Position numbers and translations under genes: made by a program. The notes under the pieces are model-generated. The model was not told the DNA's origin and did no database searches. It saw nothing but the letters and a program-made list of their open reading frames with translations. A DNA stretch of 64,000 nt from Pipra filicauda (taxonomy: Eukaryota > Chordata > Aves > Passeriformes > Pipridae). Positions 1 through 10,085 of the stretch are shown one piece after another. The stretch is from NCBI RefSeq assembly GCF_003945595.2, contig NW_024104344.1, positions 1,438,715 to 1,502,714 of the forward strand, read 5' to 3'. Each line of letters starts with the position of its first letter. The stretch's first letter is position 1.

Positions 1-387
1 TTAGGCTGTTCAACCTGGAGAGGAGAAGGCTCTTGGGAGACCTTATAGCACCTTCTAATACCTGAAGGGAGCCTGCAACGTAGCTGGAGAGAGACTTTTT
101 ACAAGGATCTGTAGTGAGAGCAATGGTGGGAATGGCTTTAAACTGAAAGATGGTGGATTTAGACTAGATATTAGGAAGAAATTCCTTACTGTGAGGGTGG
201 TGATACACTGGAACAGATTGCCAGAGAAGTTGTGGATGCCTCATCCTTGTAAGTGGGCAAGGCCAGGTTGGATGGGGCTTGGAGCAACCTGGTATAGTGG
301 ATGGTGTCTGTGTCTATGGCAGGAGAGTTGGAACTAGGTGATCCTTAAAGTTCCTTTCAACCCAGACCATTCCATAATTTTATGAGA
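1..387 (+). mobile_element. CR1 LINE, 3' end (cut by window edge)
   Basis: This is the 3' part of a CR1 non-LTR retrotransposon. It covers the last codons of ORF2 and the short 3' UTR. The recognisable run goes from a leader like 'ttcaacctggagaggagaag', through the segment encoding the LDIRKKF-like motif near position 160-185, to the terminal 'ccataattttatgagat' tail, a decayed form of the CR1 8-bp tail repeat. The reading frame is interrupted, so it is not functional. The 5' part lies outside the window, so its full length is unknown. Confidence 0.9.
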
Positions 388-901
388 TAGCTCGATTCAG
401 TTACAGTAAGTAATTATGGTGGCAAAACTGTTTGTAAGCATTGACTGTTGTATTAGGAGGCTTATACACTTCCTCCTTTTTTACGTTTCTTTTCACTGCC
501 TTTAGCATTTCTGTGAGAGAGATACCTGAAAAAGCATGTCCTGGAGTGGATATGGAAGTGGCAGTAGCTTCTGCAGCAATGAAAATCTTGCACCAAAATT
601 CACCGGAGCACCCTTTGGTGGTCAGATTTATTGATCTGCTTTGCTAGGGGGTAAGTTTGAGGTTTTCAATTTTTTTAACTTTGGCATGTGGAAATCTGTA
701 GAACATGTTCAAAATTGTCTTTATATTAAATTTGCAGAACTAGATTCCACAGCTGTCTTGGGAAATATTTAGAGGTCTGTAAGCTGAAAAAGGTTGAAAT
801 TTTTTTTTGCTTCACAAAGACAGCTCCATGATATGAAGAGAAGCCTGCCATATTTTGGGTAGAGATCATTCTGACTGATTCACAACTTTTCTACTGACAG
901 A
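388..901. other. Unique AT-rich DNA with one exon-like segment
   Basis: No repeat is recognised here. An exon-like block lies at 506-650. A pyrimidine-rich tract ends in AG at 504-505, and a strong donor-like GTAAGT follows at 651-656. Inside it one frame stays open from the acceptor to a TAG at 643-645. A second frame has an ATG at 536 and a TGA at 632-634 (32 codons). I recognise no protein family in either. A non-coding RNA exon or chance are both possible. Confidence 0.3.
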
Positions 902-1038
902 AAACCATAGAATCGTAGAACTTTTTAGGTTAAGAAAGACCCTTAAGATGATCAAGTCCAACTGTAAACCCAGTACTGTCAAGTCCACCACTAACTCATG
1001 TCATGACGTGTCACACCTCTCCAGGGATGGTGATTCAA
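902..1038 (-). mobile_element. CR1 LINE fragment, 3' end
   Basis: On the minus strand this is the 3' end of a CR1 copy. The plus strand starts with the tail 'ccatagaatcgtagaa', followed by the typical block 'aagatgatcaagtccaac' and 'ccagggatggtgattca'. It is heavily truncated at its 5' end, about 137 bp long, and diverged. Confidence 0.85.
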
Positions 1039-4000
1039 AAATGTTTTTAGAATAATATAAAAACCCCAATGATACAGCAATCTATAAGAATAGTAAAGTT
1101 GGAAAAAAAAAAACTTCTCTTGTGATACTGGCAGAAAAATGAAGGGTGAGAATAGAAGTGATAGGTATACCAGGAGTGTCATCAGGTTTACTTTACTGTA
1201 ATAAGTGTAAATTTACATCCAAGGCTTTGTATAGTACTGATGATGCTTGATGCAGATACACACCACTGTAGGATTAAGTGGTCTGTAGGAATATCTCTTT
1301 TTTTCATAATCTACCCTGCCCTTCCTATCCCAGTTCTTAATTATTTATTATTCAGACTTCTTCAGACTTCTCCCTTGTTCTTCTGTATTCCTGCCTCCAA
1401 GATATTTTCTTTGCTTCAGAAAACTCACTAAGCTCGTTAGACATGCATGCACCATTTGCTCGCATCCTCAGTAAATGCCTGGGAAGCCAAAGTAAGACAG
1501 ATGAAAACTGGAAAAGGTACTGAAGAGGATTTAGAGTTGAATTTAAACATTTTGATACAAAATTGAATAAGCCTTTGATTGTTCATGGTCCAAATCCATC
1601 TGTAGTTTTCTCAAATATGCCCTTATTATGGCAACTAAAACTTTGTAGAAATGAAAATAGTAAACATCAACTCCTGTAGTAAACATCAACTGATCTGTTT
1701 GCCAGGTCTTTTCCTGCCCTTCAACATGCCTCCCCACTCCCATCCCCCTTCTTAATATGTGAGGAACAAGGCCAACTTCGTGGCGCTCTCTTGAGGTTCA
1801 AGAGTTTCACTGGGAGACAACTGCTGACTACAGGGTTTGAAAGCACTAAGACTGGGAGAAAAAAAATGCAGAACAGAGTGTTTCCTGCCCTTCTTTGCCC
1901 TATTTCTCAGACTTGTTACAGAAGGATGGTTTCTATCCCAGCTATTACTGCCTCTGGGTTTTTTTGTTTTCCAGTTGTAACTCTGGAACTGCTGAGAAGC
2001 CAAAATCTTCCTAGCTGTTCCCAGTAATGCAATCTGTTGTTTATATCTAAAATTATTTTAATTGTCTAATTAGCATTTAATCACCTATACTTTGGTCTTG
2101 TGTTCTGGGTTTTGATGAGTTGTGTATATTCAATTTTGCTGTCACTTCCCTTCTGGTCTTTCTTTTCCCTTCATGTAGGCTAAGAAAGTGTTTAAAATGT
2201 TCTGAAAAGTTCTCTTTCCTTTTAAAATTATTTCACTATCTTCAGTTACTAACGGAATTTAAAATTTCTACAATAATATTCCTTTTTAACAATTCAAAAT
2301 CAGATCTGAGCTGGAGTGAGTCAGTGTATTAATCCATTAATAATGTGATATTAGTAGTTTGGTCTTAGCAGTTTTGTCATTGTTGAATATAAAAGAAAGG
2401 GAAAGGCTGAGAAGAAGTATCTTTCCAAAGCCAATTGACAAGAACTAAGAAGCTTTGGCTGTAGGAGGTTACCTGAGGGAAGGTAGCTTCCCATTTAGTA
2501 TGTCTATATTTTCCAGTTATAAAACTCAGCCTAATAGCTCTGGTAACATGTTCAGTATCCATCCCATTGGGATAAAAATTATTCACATGCTATGTCTTGG
2601 TTATGGACAGCTAAATATAAGAGAAAGAAAGACATCATAAACCCAAGCAAATGTTGTTTATTGAAATAATGTATTTTAGGTTTGGGGTTATTTTTTAATG
2701 CTCTTATTCAGGTTATATATCAAAGTGGTAATCAAACTGGTGGAGCAGAGCAGTTTCCTCACCAATAAATTGTGCAGAGATGACTGTTTGAAAAGGTCAG
2801 ATTGTGGCTGGAGCCCATGCTGGTGCTGGGAATCCCTGTCTGTTTGTTCAGGTAACATGCTTAAAGGCTCAGATCACCTTGACTTCTCCATTATATCCCT
2901 GAGTCTCAAAGAACTTCCAGCAACACAGAAAAAAGGTGTCTCCTGCCTGAGCCAAGGGGTGGCGTTGCTTATAGATAGTCCTGTACCAACAAACACTAAT
3001 GCTGTCTGTGGATGGATGCTGTTCCTCTGCTGTTTCATTTCAAAGCTACATGAGATAATCTTCCTTTGATTTGGGGTGATGTACTTGTTTTTAGACCAAA
3101 AGTGAACAGAGAAGGAAGCTCACTCAGTGTTACTCTTTCTAGGGGGCCAAGAGCTGAGTCCACAGCCAGCCTATCCCTCCCTCCTTTCCTCCCTTCCACT
3201 GTTGTCTGGTCTGGCACTGCAGAGAGACAGCATTACCAGTCTTAAGATCATTGTACATTAAATTAAGTCATTATTATATCTGTGCTGCCATGACCATTCT
3301 TTGCCATGAGAGGTATTTGCTATTATCAAAAAAATAATAACTGTGAGGGCCTAAGAGCATTGATTTTCAGCTGAGTCTCTTGAAATCTACTGAAAACTGT
3401 CATGCAATGGCTAGAGCCACTGCTATTTCACTACCTGTAATAGCAGTTGCAGTCTGTACTCATTATCTCAGCAGAATAACTAGCTTGCTACTCAGTATAA
3501 TTGGTTATTGTTTATAAAGTTTACCATAAACTAGTACTCTGTAAGAATCTAGAAGAAAAGTATTATTGACAGTTGCTGGACAACTGACTATTAAATTCAA
3601 ATAACCAATGAAAGCAAGAAAGGAATGATAAAGGTTATTTACTAAATGAGAATTAAAAGGGTGATGATTAAAGATTATTACTAACAAACCTGATAATCTT
3701 TTCTTTGGGACAAACTCTGTTTTAGTCATACTGGAGTGAATCAACTGAAGTAAAACCAGTAACTTTGTATTAAAATCTAAGCAAGGATTTATTTCCTCAA
3801 TGTTTAACCATTAATGCTACCATATCTGGACCTGTTTGTATATTGTCAAGGATTCCCTTTGCCCATTTTGTAAGGTGTAATTTTGAAAGGTTGGAAAAAT
3901 AAAAAAAAATAAATTTGCCTTGGAGTACAGAACATGTGTCAAATTCTACTGCTTATAATGGCTTTAGAGAGATGGGATATCAGAATATATTAATCCCAGT

Positions 4001-5820
4001 TTTCAAAGCAGTAGATGAAAATAAGAAGAGCAAAATGCATTGCAGCATCCACCATGGATATCTGAATGCAAACCTAGAGTTGCTACGTAGAATAATATAT
4101 TGGTATTAAAATGGTGGTAGGAAGAAATTGTATTATTGTGATTTTAGAACTGATCATAGACTAAGAAAGTTCCTTTAATACTAACAAAAGTATTAAAATG
4201 AATATTTCATTAGATTTAGTCTTAACACAGAAACTTGATTTTAACACAAGATTTGGTGCTTAATTTTCTCTCATAGATTTGGAGCTCAGTAGTAGGATAT
4301 ATTTTGTGCAAATTTCATATTTCATTATACATTATTAAAGATAACTAGATATTTTTTTTCTTTTAATACTGGCAAAGCTTTCTCTTGCAAAAGCCTTCAA
4401 AAAGTCTGCATTTTTTTATTTTAAGCTTCTGCATGAGTGCCCAAGTTGTGTGTGTCAGAGCAGAATTCAAGTACTGTCTCTAGCCTTGTATCTCTAGGCA
4501 TCCTCTTAATCTGTAGATCCACCATGTTGCACCCTTCCCAGTACTAGAATTGTTATGATCCTTATCACTTATATCCTGTGACTAATACAAAAGTCTCCAT
4601 ATCAGACAGGCGTTCCAGGCTTGGTTTATGTCAAAATTTATGTTATGGTTTATGGCTGGGTTTGGTATGCCTTATAAAGGTTTGAAATTCAGTCACCATT
4701 TTGGGGCCGAGAGAGAAGGAGAAATGAAAGAGCAGAATGCCTATAGATGTATTTCTGCTGAGAAAGCATATCCTGCTTGACCACTCTGTAGGCCATGGAG
4801 TCTTCTCAAGTTTTTGTAGTTCTATGTACTTCATGTTTTCCTCCAAGGCTTTCAGTCTCTTCTGAGACCATTTTTTTTTTCTCCTGTACGCAGCTAGTCC
4901 TGTGGTTAACCAATAACAAGTGGTACCTTTTCTTTTGAGTCCAAGTACCTTTGGATCCCTTGAGTGTTTGTGTTCTGATATTGCTATTTGATGTCTTTAC
5001 TCTGTTCTTGGGAAAAGTCAAGTTCATCAAATCCCTGTGAAGCAGTAAAAGGAAACTGGTTTTACTCCTTATGTTGCCTTTTTCCTTCTCCTGCTATGTG
5101 CTGGTGAGATACACTCAAATACTTATAGATTTTATCTGAATTCATGATGGTCTATGGACCTAGACACATTTATAGACGTATTTACACCAGTTCCCTCTTA
5201 CTTTAGTAAAAAAAAAACTTATTGAGAGCAGAGTAATAACACTAGAAGTTAAAAAAAAAAAAATCTAAACCTTACATATTTTAAAAGTATTTAGTATGTA
5301 GAGATGATTTAAATATCATATATCATATTCAAGTGTCATATAGCTTTCTTTCCTCATTTACCTTTCCCCATCAAGTTGAAGAACAGCTTATTAGAAGGGA
5401 AGCAACATGTGTAAAACTTAGGAGTGCAGTCAAATGCCAATGTATGAGCTGGATTAAAGAAACAGTCCTGTGAGTATACTTACAAGTAAATTAAAATAAG
5501 AACATTGTGCTATTTTATCCAAAATGGTTATTTTAGGTGCCTGAGATCTGTGAAAATTGCAGTGGGAGGTAATACTGCTCCAAATTATGTAATATTTCAT
5601 TCAGAATTTGCTGTTAATTATAGGGGTACCTGCTGGACTATACTCACTCATGTCAGCATTTCAAATGAGCATACTCAGTCTACATGAATTATTTCATGGC
5701 TGAAAACTGCAGCATAATTTTGTTCTTAGTGTACTTTTGACACAAATATTTTGATATTTAATAATTAAAATATATTTATATATTCTTTTTAATTTTTTAT
5801 TGTATCACTTTTTATGAACT
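1039..5820. other. Unique AT-rich DNA, no gene seen
   Basis: This stretch has short open frames on both strands, the longest 123 codons at 2698-3069 on the plus strand. None shows a domain, a signal peptide or recognisable similarity. Short A and T homopolymers occur, for example near 1090, 5210 and 5250. I see no repeat family and no RNA gene. Confidence 0.5.
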
Positions 5821-5821
5821 C

Positions 5822-5905
5822 ATTAAATTCAGGGTCAGAAGGGCCCTTTAGATCATACAGTCCCTCACCCAAAATATTCCTATGTCTAACCTGGTTATAT
5901 CTTCT
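5822..5905 (-). mobile_element. Possible old CR1/L2-like LINE 3' fragment
   Basis: The plus-strand string 'agggtcagaagggcc' followed by 'tagatcatacagtc' resembles the reverse complement of an old CR1 subfamily 3' end (pattern 'agaagggaccattagatcat ctagtc'). The match is short and decayed, so the assignment is tentative. Confidence 0.35.
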
Positions 5906-6689
5906 AGAAAATATTTTAAAAGGCATAAGGAATTCACCCAGAAGGAAACCTAAGAGATAGCTCAGAAATAAAAAGTTCATTACTTAATTTAAAAGATTAG
6001 TCTTGCTTCTGTTCTTAATATGCCTGGGTTCAACCATTGTATCTTGCAGTTTATTTTCTTACGTGCTTGTAGGCTCTTTACTCTCCAACACTCCTTTTCC
6101 ACTTAGTTGCACATCAAGATTCAAACACCACTTTTCAGATGCAGATTTCCAGGTATGAATCATCATTTCAATTTTTATATCCACACCAGGCACATATCCC
6201 CTTTTAAATTTGCTGATGTTGTTCTTACATGTTTTAGGTCAGATCCTGAGACACTGTCTCAGTAATGATCCAGCTTAGTGATTTTCAAAATAGCCACACA
6301 AATCTTTGTGAGCAATAACCAAGGGAAATGGTATTTGTGGGTGCATGTTCTCCCCTGTCTTTCCAGTTACAGGAAATAATAAGGGAAGAAATAGGAAAAG
6401 TCAACAGACCAATACCTCCCTGAGCCTGACGTCACCTGAGGTTTTTGGTCAAGAAGCAGTCTACACAACACCAGTCCTGTTGGCAACATATGGAGTACAC
6501 TTGTGTCAAAGTGGAAAAAAACATCTTTTCACAGGAGTTGGCAGAGCTCATTGATAAAACTTTAAACTAGATTTCAAGAGAGGAAACCAAGGTCTCTAGA
6601 AATAAGTCTGGCAGTGGCATGCCAGTGTTTAAGGTATAATGTCCTATCAAGGTCCTTTGGTCTGTCATCTCTGTGGAAGTAGGGGAAGG
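5906..6689. other. Unique AT-rich DNA, no gene seen
   Basis: No recognisable gene or repeat. The short plus-strand open frame at 6345-6554 (69 codons) has no recognisable features. Confidence 0.5.
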
Positions 6690-7022
6690 AGATTCACGTG
6701 GCAGCAAAGGCACAAGGGTTATCAATGTGCCTGAGAATGGTGGGAGTCAGTTATAGATCACCCAATGAGGATGAAAAGGCAGAAGAAGCATTGTATAAGC
6801 AGCTGAGAGAAATCTCATGGGGGACTTCAACTTCCAGATTTCTGATAGAAAAGCAGTGCAGGTTGCCCAGGGAAATGGTTGATTCACCATCCCCGGAGGT
6901 ATTTAAAAGATGTGTAGTCATGGTACTTAAGGACGCGGTTTAGTGGTGGACTTGTCAGTGTTGGAATAATAGTTGGACTCAATGATCCTAAGGGTCTTTT
7001 CTAACCTGAATGATTCTATGTA
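6690..7022 (+). mobile_element. Internally deleted CR1 LINE (endonuclease part joined to 3' end)
   Basis: Two distant parts of a CR1 element lie side by side. Positions 6735-6848 correspond to the ORF2 endonuclease domain. The translation shows VGVSYRSPNEDEKAEEALYK and then, after a frame change, a MGDFNF-like motif, the counterpart of the GDFN segment of APE-type endonucleases. From about 6850 the sequence is suddenly the far 3' end of ORF2 (CRLPREMVDSPSPEVFKR) and then the CR1 tail 'tgattctatg'. The region in between, including the whole reverse transcriptase, is missing (about 2 kb in a full element, from knowledge of the family). The copy is dead. The deletion could have happened after insertion or during reverse transcription. 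Confidence 0.8.
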
Positions 7023-8435
7023 GTTTCATGTATTACCCACTGCAACGGTTTCTGAAAGAACCCCTCCTTATTGAACAACTCTGTAAACAACTTTCTTACT
7101 TCTGCTCCACATTCAGTTTGCATATATCAAAGATTATAATTTTGAAAATCATACACAGATTTTGGAAGCTGTGTAATCTTTACTTATTGAAAAATAAAAA
7201 TAATCCATTTCTGCTTTTAAGGTGTGAATGCATCAACTGATCTCTTAGACATGTTTTTTAAATATTATGCCATTAATCCTAGAAATCCCCATTTCTCTGT
7301 GGTATGCCTCCTACATTAATAAAGCAAAGATAACACAATATAGCAATGTATTTTCAGAAATTTTCTTTTAAAAGCAGAACTTTATTCCACAGTATTGAAG
7401 AATCTGTAGATGTTGCAAAGCAAGACATGAAATGCTGTAAGCTATTGAATTTCCCATGTAAGTTTTATCTTGAAATATTTCAAAGTATTATAAGGTATGA
7501 ATTTTCAAGGAAAAAGATTAATTTGTAGACCCACGCAAACATGACAAAACTAAATGAACAAAGTGTCCTTTTCTGTTGTTATTGTCCTTTTAGCTTTGTC
7601 AGCCATTAACTCCAGGACTGCTGTTGTACAAATTCAGGCTTCAACAGCACTTCAGTCTCTGGCCTTTTGTTTAACATTTACTGAAGGTGATATCTGTGAT
7701 TCTGTCTAATCAAAGCTAACCAGAGTGAGCTTTCTGTAAGATTACCAAGGTGAAACTGCTTAACTGCATGTTATTCCCAAGAAATTTTTCTGTCATATTA
7801 TGGAATATATACTCCAGATTTATCATCTGTGGAACTGGACAAGAGCCACCCCTGGGCATCTGTATGTACTTGTTACCTTTTATAGGTACTTACATCTCAA
7901 GAGGCCATCAAGTCTTGTGTTGTGACTAGATAATCACAAGAGAGATAAGAAATTCTCAATCATTAGCACTTAATTTATGTAAGAGTATGCCTGAAGTTAA
8001 AATAAAATTTTAGGGGAAAGTTCTATCTGGATAAGGCTGAATGTGAGACAATATGTGACCATTTAGCTGTGTAGATAGATGATTTAGGAGTGTCACATTG
8101 TGATCAAACAAGTAATTCAGTTCATGTGTTTTTTCTTAGTACCCTCTCTCTTGAATATTTCTTGAGCAATGTCAGTCCAGAGGCTTTGGTAGCAGCAGTC
8201 TGACTATCATTGCAGGGTTGCCTGTGGTTTCTGGTGTGTTGTTGAGTGGCTAAAGTAACTATGGAGTAGAGCAACTATGGAGTAGTGCATGCACCCTCTT
8301 GTGCAGGTGCAGTAATTCTCACAACTGCAACACGTACTCTCCTTACTGTCTGTGCTTGGTGTGGTAAGTCCAGCATCCAGCCAAACAGGTAACCTTGATT
8401 CTTGAGCTCTTGTGAACCTGATCATATGAAGATGG
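7023..8435. other. Unique AT-rich DNA, no gene seen
   Basis: Only short open frames without recognisable features. No repeat family or RNA gene is seen. At 8260-8290 the short string 'gagtagagcaactatg' is repeated imperfectly. Confidence 0.5.
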
Positions 8436-8925
8436 CCATAGAGTCATAGAATATCTTGAGTTGGAGGGGACCTACAAGGATCATCAAAGTCCAACTCCTG
8501 GCCCTGCACAGGACTATCCCAAGAGTCATGCCATGTGCCTGACAATATTGTCCAAATGCTTCTTGAACTCTGTCAGGCTTGGTGTTGTGACTGCTTCCCT
8601 GGGGAGCCTGTTACAGTGCCCAGTCACCCTCTGGGTGAAGAACCTTTTCCTAATATCTAACCGAAACCTCCCCTGACTGAGCTTCATGACATTCCCTCGG
8701 GTCCTGTCACTGGTCACCAGAGAGAAGAGGTAGGTTCCTGTCCCTCCACTTCCCCTCTTGAGGAAGCTGTAGAATGCTATGAAGTCTCCCCTATGTATCC
8801 TCTTTTCCAGACCAAGTGACCTCAGCTGCTCCTCTTACGGCTTCCCCTCAAGGCCCTTAACCATCTTTGTAGCCATCCTTTGGACACTTTCTAATAACTT
8901 TGTATCTTTCTTAGATGTGGTCATC
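8436..8925 (-). mobile_element. CR1 LINE, 5'-truncated copy
   Basis: This is a well preserved CR1 3' half on the minus strand. The 3' tail begins on the plus strand at 'atagagtcatagaatatc' and 'ggacctacaaggatcatc'. A minus-strand frame at 8526-8717 encodes the ORF2 C-terminus, including FRLDIRKRFF and NRLPREAV, which are hallmarks of CR1. Similarity fades past about 8925. No complete frame remains. The element is about 490 bp, the usual fate of CR1 copies, which are nearly always cut at the 5' end. Confidence 0.93.
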
Positions 8926-9021
8926 ATGCATCCCTTCCTGATATTAACCAAGTTATGTTTCTGACCTTGCTGGAAAACTTGGGTATCACTAATCTAGTAT
9001 GACACTCCATATAAATAAGAA

Positions 9022-9072
9022 ATACTAGTGTATATATAAGTGTATAATACTAGTGTATTATATAAGTGTATA
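9022..9072. repeat. AT-rich tandem repeat, two 25-26 bp units
   Basis: Unit 1 (9022-9046) and unit 2 (9047-9072) both begin 'atactagtgtat' and end 'ataagtgtata', differing by a single inserted base. They directly abut the low-coordinate edge of the GC-rich island. They could be the 3' tail repeat of a minus-strand retroelement or part of its target site. Confidence 0.8.
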
Positions 9073-9089
9073 TAATTTTATTGTCCCCA

Positions 9090-9169
9090 GCAGCCCCTGC
9101 GCCACGTGTAGCGGAGGTCTGGGGACCCCGGCAGCCCCCGCGCCGTGGCACGGAGGTCCAGGGATCCCA
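9090..9169. repeat. GC-rich tandem duplication, 2 x 40 bp
   Basis: Copy 1 (9090-9129) and copy 2 (9130-9169) share the order 'gcagccccYgcgcc', 'cggaggtcY' and 'ggRacccc/ggRatccc', with about 80 percent identity by eye. They are rich in CpG. The duplication lies next to the low-coordinate end of the inserted island. Confidence 0.75.
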
Positions 9170-9353
9170 GCCCCCGGGCGTGGTCACAGTCAGCCTCCGC
9201 CCTAGCCCTGATGGGAGAAAGGAGAGAAAGAGGGGGAGCCTCGCCGGCGGGTACTGAGCCCCCATGGAATGTGGGTAAAGCCTTCAAGCCTGCGCAATGG
9301 ATTTTTTAGGTGAGACACAGTATGTGTGGAACTGAACCCACCCTTTAATCCTA

Positions 9354-9640
9354 AGGTTCATCTGCCAGGGCCGAGCGAGTTTGGACAGTGGCAGCAAGGT
9401 CATCAGGACGTAGGTTTAATTAGAGTGACCTTCTCTTAGATGGATGGCCTTACAGGGCTAAGCGAGCTCCATCTGCCCAGGTTTGGAATTAGAGTTGTTC
9501 TTCTCCTAGGATGACTGCCAGAAGGCTAACGAGCTCATCCTGCCCATGGACATATTATATCTGACCCTTCGGTTTTGACCTGTCTGGCGTGGGAGACCCT
9601 ACCGAAGTCATGTACCGTTGCCAGCATAGCTCGCAACCTC
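9354..9640. repeat. Chain of hairpin-forming repeats with covarying stems
   Basis: Three related units each form a hairpin: 9356-9360 with 9382-9386 (GTTCA/TGGAC, one wobble), 9438-9444 with 9468-9474 (AGATGGA/TCCATCT), and 9508-9514 with 9535-9541 (AGGATGA/TCATCCT). The loops keep an inner GCC...GGC pairing and a CGAGC/GCGAG element. The stems of units 2 and 3 differ in sequence but both pair perfectly. The lead-ins of units 2 and 3 are also duplicates ('aggttt', 'attagagt', 'ttctcYta'). A fourth hairpin pairs 9567-9573 (CTTCGGT) with 9601-9607 (ACCGAAG) around an inner GTCT...AGAC. A fifth pairs 9617-9621 (GTTGC) with 9633-9637 (GCAAC). This suggests a structured RNA such as a retroelement UTR, on either strand. 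Confidence 0.6.
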
Positions 9641-10085
9641 ATAGGGGCACGCAAGCTTCTTCCCTACTGAGACCCCACAGCCCGCCAGACCCCCTCTCCC
9701 TCCCTCAAATTGGACTGAAAAACCTCTGTATGCTCCGAAGTTCCTCCTCTCTTCTCTCCTTCTCCAGGGTGGCCGCCGGGAGCCTGTCCAGCGTGTCTGG
9801 CCACCGGGGCCCGGGGCCAGCCCCTGCCCGGGGAATACACGACAGGTGCTTCTCTAGACAGTGGTTCTATGATTTTTATGATAAGGTCCATCCAATCCCA
9901 GATTTGTCCACCCTCAGTTCTGCCCCCCGACACGCCCCTTCAGGAATTGGGTTTGAGGTCTTTGGGACTCCTTCTTCCTCATCTTCATCTTCTTCAAAGC
10001 ACTTTCAGTCCTTGGAGCTTCTCCAAAGTTCTGGACTTGAAAGTCGCTGTGTCTGTGATGTATCTTGTTGTTCAAGCTAGGGTGC

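Larger units (their letters stand above)
9073..10085 (-). mobile_element. GC-rich inserted island, tentatively an RTE-type retrotransposon remnant
   Basis: About 1 kb of CpG- and GC-rich DNA sits sharply inside AT-rich surroundings. On the minus strand its low-coordinate end has an AATAAA at about 9075-9081. Two blocks look to me like the 5' UTR region of RTE-clade non-LTR retrotransposons. One, on the plus strand, is 'catagctcgcaacctc' with 'gcacgcaagct' (9622-9655). The other reads 'gagctcgttagcc' and 'ggagaagaacaactct' on the minus strand (9498-9546). RTE elements have entered several bird lineages (AviRTE). The assignment rests on recalled motifs only. No endonuclease or reverse-transcriptase frame is present, so the body would have been lost. 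A serine-rich plus-strand frame at 9589-10080 (163 codons) arises from a TCT/TCC-rich tract and is not credible as a gene. An ERV or other inserted element remains possible. Confidence 0.4.

Noticed and set aside
2698..3069. 123-codon plus-strand frame
   Set aside because: No motif, splice context or family. A length expected by chance in 64 kb.
9589..10080. 163-codon plus-strand frame with a serine run
   Set aside because: It lies in the repetitive GC-rich island. The serine run comes from a TCT/TCC-rich tract and no domain is seen. It is a by-product of low stop density.
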